NCBI GenBank assembly: GCA_025965975.1
Contig: JAOPVX010000083.1
Location: 1-43,959 of the forward strand
Direction: 5' to 3'
Source of the DNA: Mycobacterium sp.
GTDB taxonomy: Bacteria; Actinomycetota; Actinomycetes; Mycobacteriales; Mycobacteriaceae
DNA length: 43,959 nucleotides
The notes under the pieces were generated by a model that saw only the letters and a program-made list of their open reading frames with translations, was not told the DNA's origin and searched no databases. The position numbers and the translations under genes are program-made. Positions within the stretch are counted from its first letter, which is position 1. Each line of letters opens with the position of its first letter. Below are positions 24,090 through 31,868 of this stretch, in pieces.

Positions 24090-25640
24090 TTAGATCGTCC
24101 TCCCGCGTCCTTGCCAATATGCGTCGCGAAGTCGGCGCTTGAAGATCTTGCCCGAATCCTCCCGCGGGAGCTCTGCGCGAAACTCGATGACCTTGGGTAC
24201 TTTGAAATCGGCAATGTGTTGATGGAGAAAGGCTTTGACGTCATCTGGCCCGGCTGAACTTCCAGGCGTCAGCTGAATCACAGCCGCCAAAACCTCGCCC
24301 AGACGGTCATCGGGAATGCCGAACACCGCACAGTCGGCCACTTCCGGCATTCCGACCAGTGCAGATTCGATCTCCGCCGGATAGACATTTGTGCCCCCGA
24401 AAATGACGAGGTCGACCTTGCGATCGCAGACAAACAGGAAGCCGTCCTGGTCCACGTAGCCCACGTCCCCGGAGGGCACCAAGGAGTCCACTTGATCGGC
24501 AGTCACCGCGCCGCCTTGATAGGTGAACTCGGATATGGCGTGGAGTCTGGAATAGATGTCGCCGACGTCTCCAGCGGGGACCTCGTTCCCGTCAGGATCA
24601 AGAATCTTGACCGTGGCGCCGTCGACCGGGCGCCCGACCGTGCCCGGGTGCGCGAGCCATTCCTCGCTGGAGCAGAACGTCACGGCGCCGGTCTCGGTGG
24701 ATCCGTAGAATTCGTAGATCACCGGTCCCCACCACTGGATCATCCGACGCTTGACATCCGGAGGGCACGGTGCTGCCGTGTGTACTACGTGCACCAGCGT
24801 GCTCAGGTCGTATCGAAGACGTGTCTCCGCAGGCAAATTCAACAGTTGCACGAACATCGTCGGAACCAATTGGACCGCGGTTATCTCGTGACGATCGATT
24901 AGCCGAAGGAGGTCCTCGGCGTCGAAACGTGACTGCAGCACTGCGGTGGCCCCGGTCTGCAACGCGAACATTGCGGTGGCGTTGGGGGCGCTGTGATACA
25001 TCGGAGCCGTGATGATCGTCCTGCTGCCCTCGGTCAACCCCAGTGTCTGCCGAGCGACGCTGGCGAACGCGGCCCGCTGCTCGGGGGTAAGTGCTTGCCT
25101 TCGAACTCCCTTGGGACGTCCCGTGGTTCCAGACGTGTAGATCAGAGTGGTCGGCGCGTCCTTGGCCGGTCCGTCCCACGGTTCGTGCGCGCCAATCCAG
25201 TCGAGCCAACGAACGTCGCCCGTGGATGCACAACGGCGGTCGTCCACGACGCCGTAAGCCCGTCCAATGTGCTCGGGGGTGTCCACGACGATCACCTGGA
25301 CCGAGGCCGGTATCGCGTCGCGGATCGGGCCGACGAGGTCGGAATGAACGACCAACACGGACGCGCCACTGTCCTTCAGGATGTACTCGACCTCGGCGCC
25401 CTTGAAATGCCAATTGATGGGCACCGTGACCGCACCCAAAAGGCCGGCGCCAATCGTGAGTTCCAGGATCGGGACATCGTTGCGCATGAGGAATGCGACA
25501 GCGTCTCCACCGCCCACGCCCATCGACGCGAATCCGCTCGCTGCTCTTGCAGCCGTCGTGAGAATCTGGCTTCGTGGGTAGAACGCGTCTCCCGATACGA
25601 ACCCCGGCTGGGGCGCACTTGACGTCATCGCAGTGCTCAT
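24090..25640 (-). CDS. Acyl-CoA ligase (AMP-forming), long-chain FadD-like
   Basis: 516 residues from ATG 25640. The P-loop is YTSGTTGRPKG, the acyl/adenine segment EFYGSTETG, the motif GDVGYVDQDG, the hinge CDRKVDLVIFGGTNVYP, and the catalytic lysine is in EDSGKIFKR. It differs from the two GNAWW-type ligases in the island and resembles bile-acid/steroid-side-chain or fatty-acid CoA ligases of actinobacteria. The start overlaps the stop of the preceding ligase (ATGA). It is the last gene of the operon beginning at 30488. Two ligases in one operon suggest activation of two different acids, for example the initial substrate and a later ring-opened acid. Confidence 0.93.
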   Translation of the reverse strand: MSTAMTSSAPQPGFVSGDAFYPRSQILTTAARAASGFASMGVGGGDAVAFLMRNDVPILELTIGAGLLGAVTVPINWHFKGAEVEYILKDSGASVLVVHSDLVGPIRDAIPASVQVIVVDTPEHIGRAYGVVDDRRCASTGDVRWLDWIGAHEPWDGPAKDAPTTLIYTSGTTGRPKGVRRQALTPEQRAAFASVARQTLGLTEGSRTIITAPMYHSAPNATAMFALQTGATAVLQSRFDAEDLLRLIDRHEITAVQLVPTMFVQLLNLPAETRLRYDLSTLVHVVHTAAPCPPDVKRRMIQWWGPVIYEFYGSTETGAVTFCSSEEWLAHPGTVGRPVDGATVKILDPDGNEVPAGDVGDIYSRLHAISEFTYQGGAVTADQVDSLVPSGDVGYVDQDGFLFVCDRKVDLVIFGGTNVYPAEIESALVGMPEVADCAVFGIPDDRLGEVLAAVIQLTPGSSAGPDDVKAFLHQHIADFKVPKVIEFRAELPREDSGKIFKRRLRDAYWQGRGRTI

Positions 25641-27250
25641 TTGAATGTCACGTTCCGCTCATAGTCGATTGGCCACGATTCGCGCAGTGGTTGTTTGACG
25701 ACCTTGCCGGTCGCATTCGTCGGCAATTGCTCGTGCCTCAACCACCACCGGCGCGGAACCTCGAAGTAGGCCAACCTCTCCGAGGCAAATGCTTCAAGGT
25801 CGTCCGGTGTTACTTCAACGCCATCACGTGGCACCACGACAGCAGCGACCACCTCACCGAACTCCTCATCCGGCAAGCCGATCACGGCCACCTCGGCGAC
25901 CGCCGGGTGCTCAACGAGTGCCGCTTCCACATTTGGGCAGGCGATATTCTCACCGCCGCGAATGATTACGTCCTTGATTCGGCCCTCGATGAATAAAAAG
26001 CCCTCGGCGTCGATGCGGCCGATGTCACCGGTATGAAGCCAACCCTCGGCGTTGACGACACACGGCTCTGAGCTCCCGAGATATTCCGTCATGTTTGTCG
26101 GCGAGCGAGCGATGATCTCCCCCTCGCCTGAGCTGTCGGGGTCTTCGATCTTCAACTCGACGACGGGGAAGGGTCGTCCCACAGTGCCCGGCCGGGCAGC
26201 CAGATCTTTGCCCGTCGCAACGGTGAGGGTTCCGCCTGCTTCCGTCATTCCGTAAATGGTCCCTGCGTTACGCCGAGCAGTCGGAAATGCGTGGCGCACT
26301 TGCTCGAACATATGGGGGCTCACATGAGTTCCGGACACCGTGACGGACCGCAGGGTTGAGGTGTCGCGGATTGCGAGGTCCGGGTGGTCGATGACCCGAC
26401 CAATCATGGTCGGCACTCCCCCCCACGACTCAATCTTCTCGGCCTCGATGAGACGAAGGATGGTCGCGGCGTCGAAGCGCCCAACGTGCAGAACAAGCTT
26501 GCCGCCGGTCAGCAGTGTCGCGAGAATCGACTGGATCCCACCCATGTGAAACAGAGGCACAGTCACCAGGGCGATCGCACCCTCATGGTCGGACGCAAGT
26601 TCGGGTGGGAGCCGCCTCGTTGCGACAAGGAAGTTCTGTTGGTTTGCGACCACCGATCGATGTGACAGTGTGGCCGCCTTCGGTGCGCCGGTCGTGCCGG
26701 ACGTGAACAGGATGACGGCGGGCAACTCCTCGTCGAACAAGCGGTCGTCGACAACTCCCAACCGAATCGTTTGTGTCGACGGTAGATCGAGCGGCAACCG
26801 CAACACCGGTCGCCCGGCTGGAATCATCGCCGCTCTGCGGTCGTCGGCGATGACCAAAACCGGCGACGCCACCGAGAGTGCATGATCGAGCTCTTTCCCA
26901 CTCCACCAGGCGTTTCCACTGACAACCGTTGCGCCTGACGCCAGCACCGCAAAGAAGGCAACAATCCAGTCCACGCTGTTTGCACCGAGTAACAACACTC
27001 GCTCGCCGACCCGGACACCGTGTTCGTCAACGAGCTTGTCCTTGGCTGTCTCAACGCAATCGAGGAACTCATCAAAGGTGAGCCGTCGTTCGTTCTCCAC
27101 CAAGTACTCGCGGTCGCCCCATCGTCGGGCATCGCTGAGGAATCCGCAGACGGTGCGCCAACGATTCGCGTACACCAGGTACGGCGGATGTGCGCCACCG
27201 CGCACGACGTGGGTGCCCCAGTGATCTGAGAGCGGGTGCGTTGAATTCAC
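25637..27250 (-). CDS. Acyl-CoA ligase (AMP-forming), GNAWW type
   Basis: 537 residues from a GTG at 27250 that overlaps the thiolase-like stop (GTGA). The P-loop is FTSGTTGAPKA, the A5-type motif IYGMTEAGG, the TGD motif WLHTGDIG, the hinge EGRIKDVIIRGGENI, and the catalytic lysine is in NATGKVVKQ. It is the paralog of the ligase at 18653-20260: LLLGANSVDWI and GNAWW are shared, as is the whole C-terminal half. It lies between the thiolase-like protein and the other ligase in the 30488-24090 operon. The substrate is unknown. The shared GNAWW segment replaces the usual small residues after the first core strand. Confidence 0.93.
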   Translation of the reverse strand: MNSTHPLSDHWGTHVVRGGAHPPYLVYANRWRTVCGFLSDARRWGDREYLVENERRLTFDEFLDCVETAKDKLVDEHGVRVGERVLLLGANSVDWIVAFFAVLASGATVVSGNAWWSGKELDHALSVASPVLVIADDRRAAMIPAGRPVLRLPLDLPSTQTIRLGVVDDRLFDEELPAVILFTSGTTGAPKAATLSHRSVVANQQNFLVATRRLPPELASDHEGAIALVTVPLFHMGGIQSILATLLTGGKLVLHVGRFDAATILRLIEAEKIESWGGVPTMIGRVIDHPDLAIRDTSTLRSVTVSGTHVSPHMFEQVRHAFPTARRNAGTIYGMTEAGGTLTVATGKDLAARPGTVGRPFPVVELKIEDPDSSGEGEIIARSPTNMTEYLGSSEPCVVNAEGWLHTGDIGRIDAEGFLFIEGRIKDVIIRGGENIACPNVEAALVEHPAVAEVAVIGLPDEEFGEVVAAVVVPRDGVEVTPDDLEAFASERLAYFEVPRRWWLRHEQLPTNATGKVVKQPLRESWPIDYERNVTFK

Positions 27251-28767
27251 GAAGCCTCCACGGCCACTGGATGCTCGCCGACGTCGAACGTGCCATCGCC
27301 GGCGATGTGGACGAGCCGTCCGCAGAACTCCTCGGCTGTCATCGCTCGAACGACCGGTTTGCTTGCACTCCAGACGATCACGCGACGACCATCGGGCGGT
27401 TCAGCCACGGCGACTGCTCTTGATGGACGATCGCGTTGGCTCGCTAGCACGGTGTAGCCGACGATTGACGCGACTCCGGCGTAGTCCTGTACCAGCGGGC
27501 GGGGAGGGCACGCGGAGAGCGCAGCTTCCGATACGTCGATCGATTGGAACTTGTCTCGTGGGGGTGCTGCTGACCACACCGAGAATGCTTGCTTTGTGAG
27601 CACACCGGACACCGACGAGATCAACCCCGTCTTGCCCGTTTGACGTAGGGCTAGGGCGAGTTGAGCAGTTGCGTGAAGGACGTAATTGTTGAAAGGACCA
27701 CCAGCATAACGCATTCCACCTGTGATCGACGGAGCAGGAAGTGCAGACGGTAGGCCAAGGGCCTTTGCATGCAATTGGAGTGCGATGGGAAAGCAAGAAT
27801 AGAGCTCCAGCAGGCCGAGGGAGTCCGCAGACACTCGGGCGTGCCCAAGTGCAGCTGATGCGGCTTGTTCGGCACCTGGCGCTTCTCCGATGGCGGAGCG
27901 CTGTGACAGCGGAATCATCGCATTGGAGATACCGCTGGACACCGGGTAGATCCAGCGTGACGGCTCGATCTGGAGCTCCCGGGCCTTCTCGACTGAGGTG
28001 AAGATCAACGCAGATGCCTGATCGACGCTCCAACGGCTGACATGCTCGCTGCGGTAAGGGAACGCAAGCATCGGGTTGCTTGCTGAATCGGAGTTCACGG
28101 ATTCGGCAGTGATCGGGGAGCGCTTCCACGCGTGGGGGTTTCGGGCCCCGATCTCGCTGAGTTCGCTGTACAGCGCGGCCGTCGCAGCCACGTCGTCACT
28201 GATCGAACAGCCGCGGGCCGCGCGGGCCGCGGCCGCGATGATCGCGTAGTAGCCAACGGCGTCTTCGCCGAGGCCAGCCGCGATCTCAGCGGCCAACATG
28301 ATCGGCGAGTCCGCTCGCCAGGTCACGTCTGCCTCGGTGTCCTGCTGCTCGTCGTGTAGTTCGTGACCCCGCTTGGTCGCACAGAGAAGGCGAAAGCCGG
28401 CTTCGCCTCCTACGACGAGGCAGACATCCGCCGACCCGTCAATGATGTTGCGGCATCCGTCCGCTATGAGCGACTCCTGCAGGACACCGATGCGAGCGAG
28501 CACCGAAGTGACGTTGGGTGAACCGAATGACGCCGTAATCGCACGCCCTGGATCGCGATAGCGCCAACGCCCCTTCGGTACGTACACACGGTCGATTTGG
28601 CTCAGCACCGTCGGGGCCCCGGCATCGCGCGCCGCCGCAACACACGCTCGGCGCATGAGCGACAGTGGTTCGTCTGCGTCTAGAGGTTCGGGTTCGCGTT
28701 GGCTTTGCAGACCGACCCCGATCATGACCGGCGTCCGGGGATGTAACTTCTCTTGCTGTCCGGTCAT
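27247..28767 (-). CDS. Thiolase-like protein (SCP2-thiolase-like type 1, TLP1)
   Basis: 506 residues from ATG 28767, overlapping the MaoC stop (ATGA). The thiolase-fold pattern is clear: VVGGEAGF, ELYSCFPIALQLHAKALGLP and GGMRYAGGPFNNYVLHA. The C-terminal ~90 residues form the additional domain of mycobacterial type-1 thiolase-like proteins. The segment around residues 85-110 (ITASFGSPNVTSVLARIGVL) has no cysteine at the position of the acyl-accepting nucleophile, and the C-terminal CxG motif is replaced by SVSGVLTKQ. A normal thiolytic mechanism is therefore unlikely. It may bind CoA thioesters and do another step, such as hydrolysis or retro-Claisen cleavage with a different nucleophile. 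Its neighbours (MaoC pair, ligases) tie it to beta-oxidation-like reactions. Confidence 0.85.
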   Translation of the reverse strand: MTGQQEKLHPRTPVMIGVGLQSQREPEPLDADEPLSLMRRACVAAARDAGAPTVLSQIDRVYVPKGRWRYRDPGRAITASFGSPNVTSVLARIGVLQESLIADGCRNIIDGSADVCLVVGGEAGFRLLCATKRGHELHDEQQDTEADVTWRADSPIMLAAEIAAGLGEDAVGYYAIIAAAARAARGCSISDDVAATAALYSELSEIGARNPHAWKRSPITAESVNSDSASNPMLAFPYRSEHVSRWSVDQASALIFTSVEKARELQIEPSRWIYPVSSGISNAMIPLSQRSAIGEAPGAEQAASAALGHARVSADSLGLLELYSCFPIALQLHAKALGLPSALPAPSITGGMRYAGGPFNNYVLHATAQLALALRQTGKTGLISSVSGVLTKQAFSVWSAAPPRDKFQSIDVSEAALSACPPRPLVQDYAGVASIVGYTVLASQRDRPSRAVAVAEPPDGRRVIVWSASKPVVRAMTAEEFCGRLVHIAGDGTFDVGEHPVAVEAS

Positions 28768-29234
28768 TCAACATCTCCTACTCGCGTCGGAAACACGACC
28801 AACGCAGACGCGACTGTGGTCTTGCCGACGCGATCGTTCTCCAGCCACAAGTCGAGATCCACTATCCGACGGCCTCCTGAGTCGATTCGCTTTGCGCGAA
28901 CTTGTCCACCCGAACGCACGCTGTCGCCAAACGCGTTCATTTGGCGCATCCGGAAATCGAAGCGCTCGATCCATCCCGATGCCCCGATCCAATCCGACGC
29001 GACCTTGAACAGGATGGCGCTGGTCCAACCCGTGTTCAGGAATATCGAAGGGTGACCGCTTTCAAGCGCGAAGCCGGGGTCATGGTGAACCCGGTTCCAG
29101 TCCTGGGAACCGCTGACCTGCAGGACGACCGTGTTCCAATCGACGGTCACTTCGACGCCCGCAAGTCGTTGGCCCACCTCCACATCGGCCCAGTCTGGCC
29201 GCGCAAGCTTCTTCGCATCCACGCCGCTATGCAT
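28764..29234 (-). CDS. MaoC-like hydratase subunit (catalytic type)
   Basis: 156 residues from ATG 29234, which shares one base with the upstream gene's stop (TGATG). It is a single hotdog domain with the hydratase-2 motif SQDWNRVHHDPGFA. The Asp and His of the D-x-N-x-x-H motif are both present, followed by the helix containing HPSIFLNTG. This form adds water to trans-2-enoyl-CoA in the R sense or acts on branched/steroidal enoyl-CoAs. The adjacent gene encodes a second MaoC-fold protein with a changed motif. In actinobacteria such pairs (for example ChsH1 with ChsH2) form heteromers in which one subunit is catalytic, and this one fits that role. Confidence 0.88.
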   Translation of the reverse strand: MHSGVDAKKLARPDWADVEVGQRLAGVEVTVDWNTVVLQVSGSQDWNRVHHDPGFALESGHPSIFLNTGWTSAILFKVASDWIGASGWIERFDFRMRQMNAFGDSVRSGGQVRAKRIDSGGRRIVDLDLWLENDRVGKTTVASALVVFPTRVGDVE

Positions 29235-29776
29235 CAGAAACTCTCAGCGGCGGCGATCTGCCGCTTTGATCGGTGCACCAGCACGGAGTTGCGGCACGTT
29301 GCAACGACCTCGTCACGTTGATTGGACAGACGCAATTCAGTGACAATGCACACCGCTTGTGGGTCAATTTTGATCGGCTTGAAGAAGATGTCGGTGATCC
29401 GCGTCTCCGACGAGAGTCGGTCCCCTACTCGTACCGGTTGCCGATACTCCCATGACACTTCAAGATTGATCCCGCGATCACCGGGGGTGGGTACTCCGTA
29501 TGTCCAGCCCGGGCGACGAACACCCGTCTTCGACTTCCGGGGCCATGGCCCTCCGCCGGCGAAGTACGGCAGAAGCGGCCCGGGTGCGATTACCGCCGCG
29601 TACGGACCCCGGCGCGCAATTTCGGGATCCAGATACAGCGGGTTGTCGTCATGGATCATGTTGCAGTACCGGCGTATCGGATCGTACTCGACCGGGTATC
29701 TTCCGTCGCTACGGTCGACAACCGAGCCGATCCAAGCCGATTTCACTACCTCGATGTCGTAATCGTCTTGCGTCAT
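29234..29776 (-). CDS. MaoC N-terminal-type (FAS1-like) dehydratase partner
   Basis: 180 residues from ATG 29776. Hotdog fold with RRYCNMIHDDNPLYLDPEIA followed by GPYAAVIAPGPLLPYF. The active-site equivalent reads DDNPLY, with Tyr where the catalytic His of hydratase 2 would be, so this is probably the substrate-binding partner of the MaoC protein encoded next (28764-29234). Similar proteins make up half of two-domain hydratases and of the ChsH1/ChsH2-type heteromers, sometimes with a DUF35 domain, which is absent here. It follows the SDR at 29793 by 16 bp and belongs to the operon starting at 30488. Confidence 0.87.
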   Translation of the reverse strand: MTQDDYDIEVVKSAWIGSVVDRSDGRYPVEYDPIRRYCNMIHDDNPLYLDPEIARRGPYAAVIAPGPLLPYFAGGGPWPRKSKTGVRRPGWTYGVPTPGDRGINLEVSWEYRQPVRVGDRLSSETRITDIFFKPIKIDPQAVCIVTELRLSNQRDEVVATCRNSVLVHRSKRQIAAAESF

Positions 29777-29792
29777 TCGCCGCCTTCTTTCG

Positions 29793-30488
29793 TCAACTTG
29801 CGCCTGTGGCAAGCGTCGACCGAACCTCTTTGGTGAAGCTTCCAAAGACGCTGCTCACGCCACCATCTACGGGGATCGTGGACCCGGTGATGAAGGAAGC
29901 ATCTGCGCCAGCGAGGAATACGACGAGTTTCGCGACCTCGATGGCTGTGCCAATGCGTCCGAGCGGTGCCAGCTCGGCCGAAGCGCACTTCATCACGCCG
30001 AGGACGCCGTGCTTGCCTGCGGTGTAGGCCGAGCCTCGGGCGGCGCCAAGCAGTCCAGGGCCTGATGACGTGATGATGACGGAACCACCCCCAGATGCCA
30101 CAATCTGACGGCCCGCACACTGGAGCCCGAGAAACGTGCCACGAAGGTTTACGTCGAGCACTGAATCCCATTGTTCGGGTGTTGTTTCGAAAATGGAGCC
30201 GGTGATGTGGACACCGGCGTTGAGGTGCGCGATATGTAGCGCACCGAATCTCTCAACAACGACCGCTACCATCGCCTCGTTCTCAGCAACGTCGGCAACA
30301 ATGACTGCCAAGGTGGTTGCTTCGCCTCCTGACTGGATGATGGTTTCAGCAACCCGGGCAGCGGCTAACTCGTCGAGATCCGCACAGCACACCTTGGCGC
30401 CAGCTTGAGCGAGCTCGCTCGCCGTCGCTGCACCAATTCCTGATCCAGCCCCGGTCACAAGCGCTACCTGGCCGGTCAAATCCGTCAT
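29793..30488 (-). CDS. Short-chain dehydrogenase/reductase with internal deletion
   Basis: 231 residues from ATG 30488. TGAGSGIG is at 12-19, an acidic pair follows the second strand (CCADLDE), NAG is at 90-92, and the catalytic Tyr155 and Lys159 are in YTAGK. After residue 174 (SAELA) the sequence goes straight to PLGRIGTAIE. Compared with its paralog at 14654-15469, about 37 residues are missing in frame: the strand carrying the NAVCPGTIDTP motif and the substrate-binding loop and helices. The rest, to the IPVDGG end, is intact. The cofactor site remains, but the substrate pocket is incomplete, so activity is doubtful. It is the first gene of the ligase/thiolase-like/MaoC operon, with the operator 134 bp upstream. 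Confidence 0.85.
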   Translation of the reverse strand: MTDLTGQVALVTGAGSGIGAATASELAQAGAKVCCADLDELAAARVAETIIQSGGEATTLAVIVADVAENEAMVAVVVERFGALHIAHLNAGVHITGSIFETTPEQWDSVLDVNLRGTFLGLQCAGRQIVASGGGSVIITSSGPGLLGAARGSAYTAGKHGVLGVMKCASAELAPLGRIGTAIEVAKLVVFLAGADASFITGSTIPVDGGVSSVFGSFTKEVRSTLATGAS

Positions 30489-30621
30489 AACCAGCCTCTT
30501 CGATTGCCCCTGCAGCGGCGATCAGAGACCGGCTGCGCGACTGCTGAGGGTTTTGAAGGGGAATGAGACGGCGTGTCGCCAAACAGGCTCGAGTCCATCC
30601 CCCCGCCCTCTACATACAATA

Positions 30622-30633
30622 GTAAGTACTAAC
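30622..30633 (-). promoter_or_regulatory. Operator GTAAGTACTAAC upstream of the SDR/MaoC/ligase operon
   Basis: One mismatch to the consensus. It lies 134 bp upstream of the SDR start, leaving an untranslated leader of about 120 nt. On the minus strand the site is followed directly by TATTGT, a possible -10. No clear -35 is seen. It controls six genes down to 24090. Confidence 0.62.
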
Positions 30634-30758
30634 TTCTATACGCTAAAGGCACACGTGCCCGAAGTCAATCCTTCGCGACCGAACCGTCTGGCGGCGACCG
30701 AAGATCTAATGAGGTCAACAGCGATTTCGCGGATGTCTGGTAGCGAGACTCATTCGAC

Positions 30759-31868
30759 TCAGGCAACAGCATTGCTACGGTCGATCACGAGCGAAGCGAT
30801 CCGATCTAGATGCTCGTCGGCACCGCCGAGAAGCGCCGCGTCTGTGACTGCACGTTTGAGGTAGAGGTGGGCTGGATGCTCCCAGGTGAACCCGATGCCT
30901 CCATGAATCTGAATCGCGCTGTTCGCGACGGATAAAAAGGCTTGCGAGCATGTTGCCTTCGCGATACTCGCAACAAGCCGTGGATTGTCCGTGCCCGTCT
31001 GAAGTGAACCGACCGCGTGATACGCCGCCGATCGAGCATGTTCCACGAGCACGAGCATGTCGGCGCACCTGTGCTTGATGGCCTGGAACGATCCGATTCG
31101 CCGACCAAATTGCGAACGCGTCCCCGCGTATTCAACCGACATGTCGAGAAGTCTTTTGGCGCCGCCAACCTGCTCCGCCGCCAAGAGCGCTGTGGCTACG
31201 CAGAGTGCTCGTTCGACCGCCTGGTAGGCATCAGCTCCCGTCGCAAGTAAGCGAGTCTCAACACCGTCGAACGAGACCCTCGCCTGGCGGCGGGTTTGAT
31301 CGAGAGTTGGAAGCCATACTCGATCGCCGCCGTCGACGAGGAACAGGCCAAAGCCTTCGGAACGGTTCGCGGCGACGACTAGCCAATCGGCGTCACCATC
31401 AACGACTTGGGGCATTTCACCTGTCAGTTGTCCGCGGGCTTCCACAATGCGGATCGATTGCGCATCGAGTTCGGTGCCGCTGCACGGGAGGGCGACGGCG
31501 GCCGTGCTTTGACCGCGGATCAGCGATGGGAGCACTTCGTCGCCGCCAAGAGCCGAAAGCAGCGGAATAGCAAGGTCGACTGTCCCAAATACAGGTCCGG
31601 GCAGCAGGCTTCGTCCGAATTCTTCGCATGCGATCGCCTGTTCCACCAGCCCTGCGCCGGCTCCCCCCAGGTCTTCGGGGACGGCGAGTCCGAATACTCC
31701 AATCTCAGAACCAAGGCGTATCCAGGTAGCTCGGTCGAAACCGCTCGAAGTGTCCACGAGCTTTCGAACAATGCTTTCGGGCGTAGTGGTCGCGAGGAAT
31801 TTCCGGAGGGTTTCACGTAGCTCGTCCTGCTCAACGGTGGCCGCGTAGCCCGGTAGCGGCTCAGCCAC
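30759..31868 (-). CDS. Acyl-CoA dehydrogenase, probable non-catalytic subunit
   Basis: 369 residues from GTG 31868, which overlaps the stop of the preceding acyl-CoA dehydrogenase by 8 nt (GTGGCTGA). The N-terminal helical and central beta domains are recognisable (EDLGGAGAGLVEQ). The C-terminal domain has the FAD/dimer arginine segment TRSQFGRRIGSFQAIKHR and IHGGIGFTWEHPAHLYLKRA. Where catalytic subunits have TIEGGTSE, this protein reads ALLGGADE, so the catalytic Glu is replaced by Leu. This is the pattern of the actinobacterial alpha2-beta2 acyl-CoA dehydrogenases used for steroid side chains (FadE26/27, FadE28/29 type). It should pair with the product of 31861-33066. Confidence 0.9.
   Translation of the reverse strand: MAEPLPGYAATVEQDELRETLRKFLATTTPESIVRKLVDTSSGFDRATWIRLGSEIGVFGLAVPEDLGGAGAGLVEQAIACEEFGRSLLPGPVFGTVDLAIPLLSALGGDEVLPSLIRGQSTAAVALPCSGTELDAQSIRIVEARGQLTGEMPQVVDGDADWLVVAANRSEGFGLFLVDGGDRVWLPTLDQTRRQARVSFDGVETRLLATGADAYQAVERALCVATALLAAEQVGGAKRLLDMSVEYAGTRSQFGRRIGSFQAIKHRCADMLVLVEHARSAAYHAVGSLQTGTDNPRLVASIAKATCSQAFLSVANSAIQIHGGIGFTWEHPAHLYLKRAVTDAALLGGADEHLDRIASLVIDRSNAVA

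Noticed and set aside
24006-24257. Plus-strand 83-codon frame overlapping the end of the 24090 ligase
   Set aside because: Most of it is antisense to the ligase C-terminus, and its first 28 codons have no recognisable features.
25087-25098. Operator-like GTAAGTGCTTGC inside the 24090-25640 ligase gene
   Set aside because: It matches the consensus at 10 of 12 positions but lies within coding sequence, far from any start. It may be chance. A genome-wide matrix score would be needed to take it seriously.
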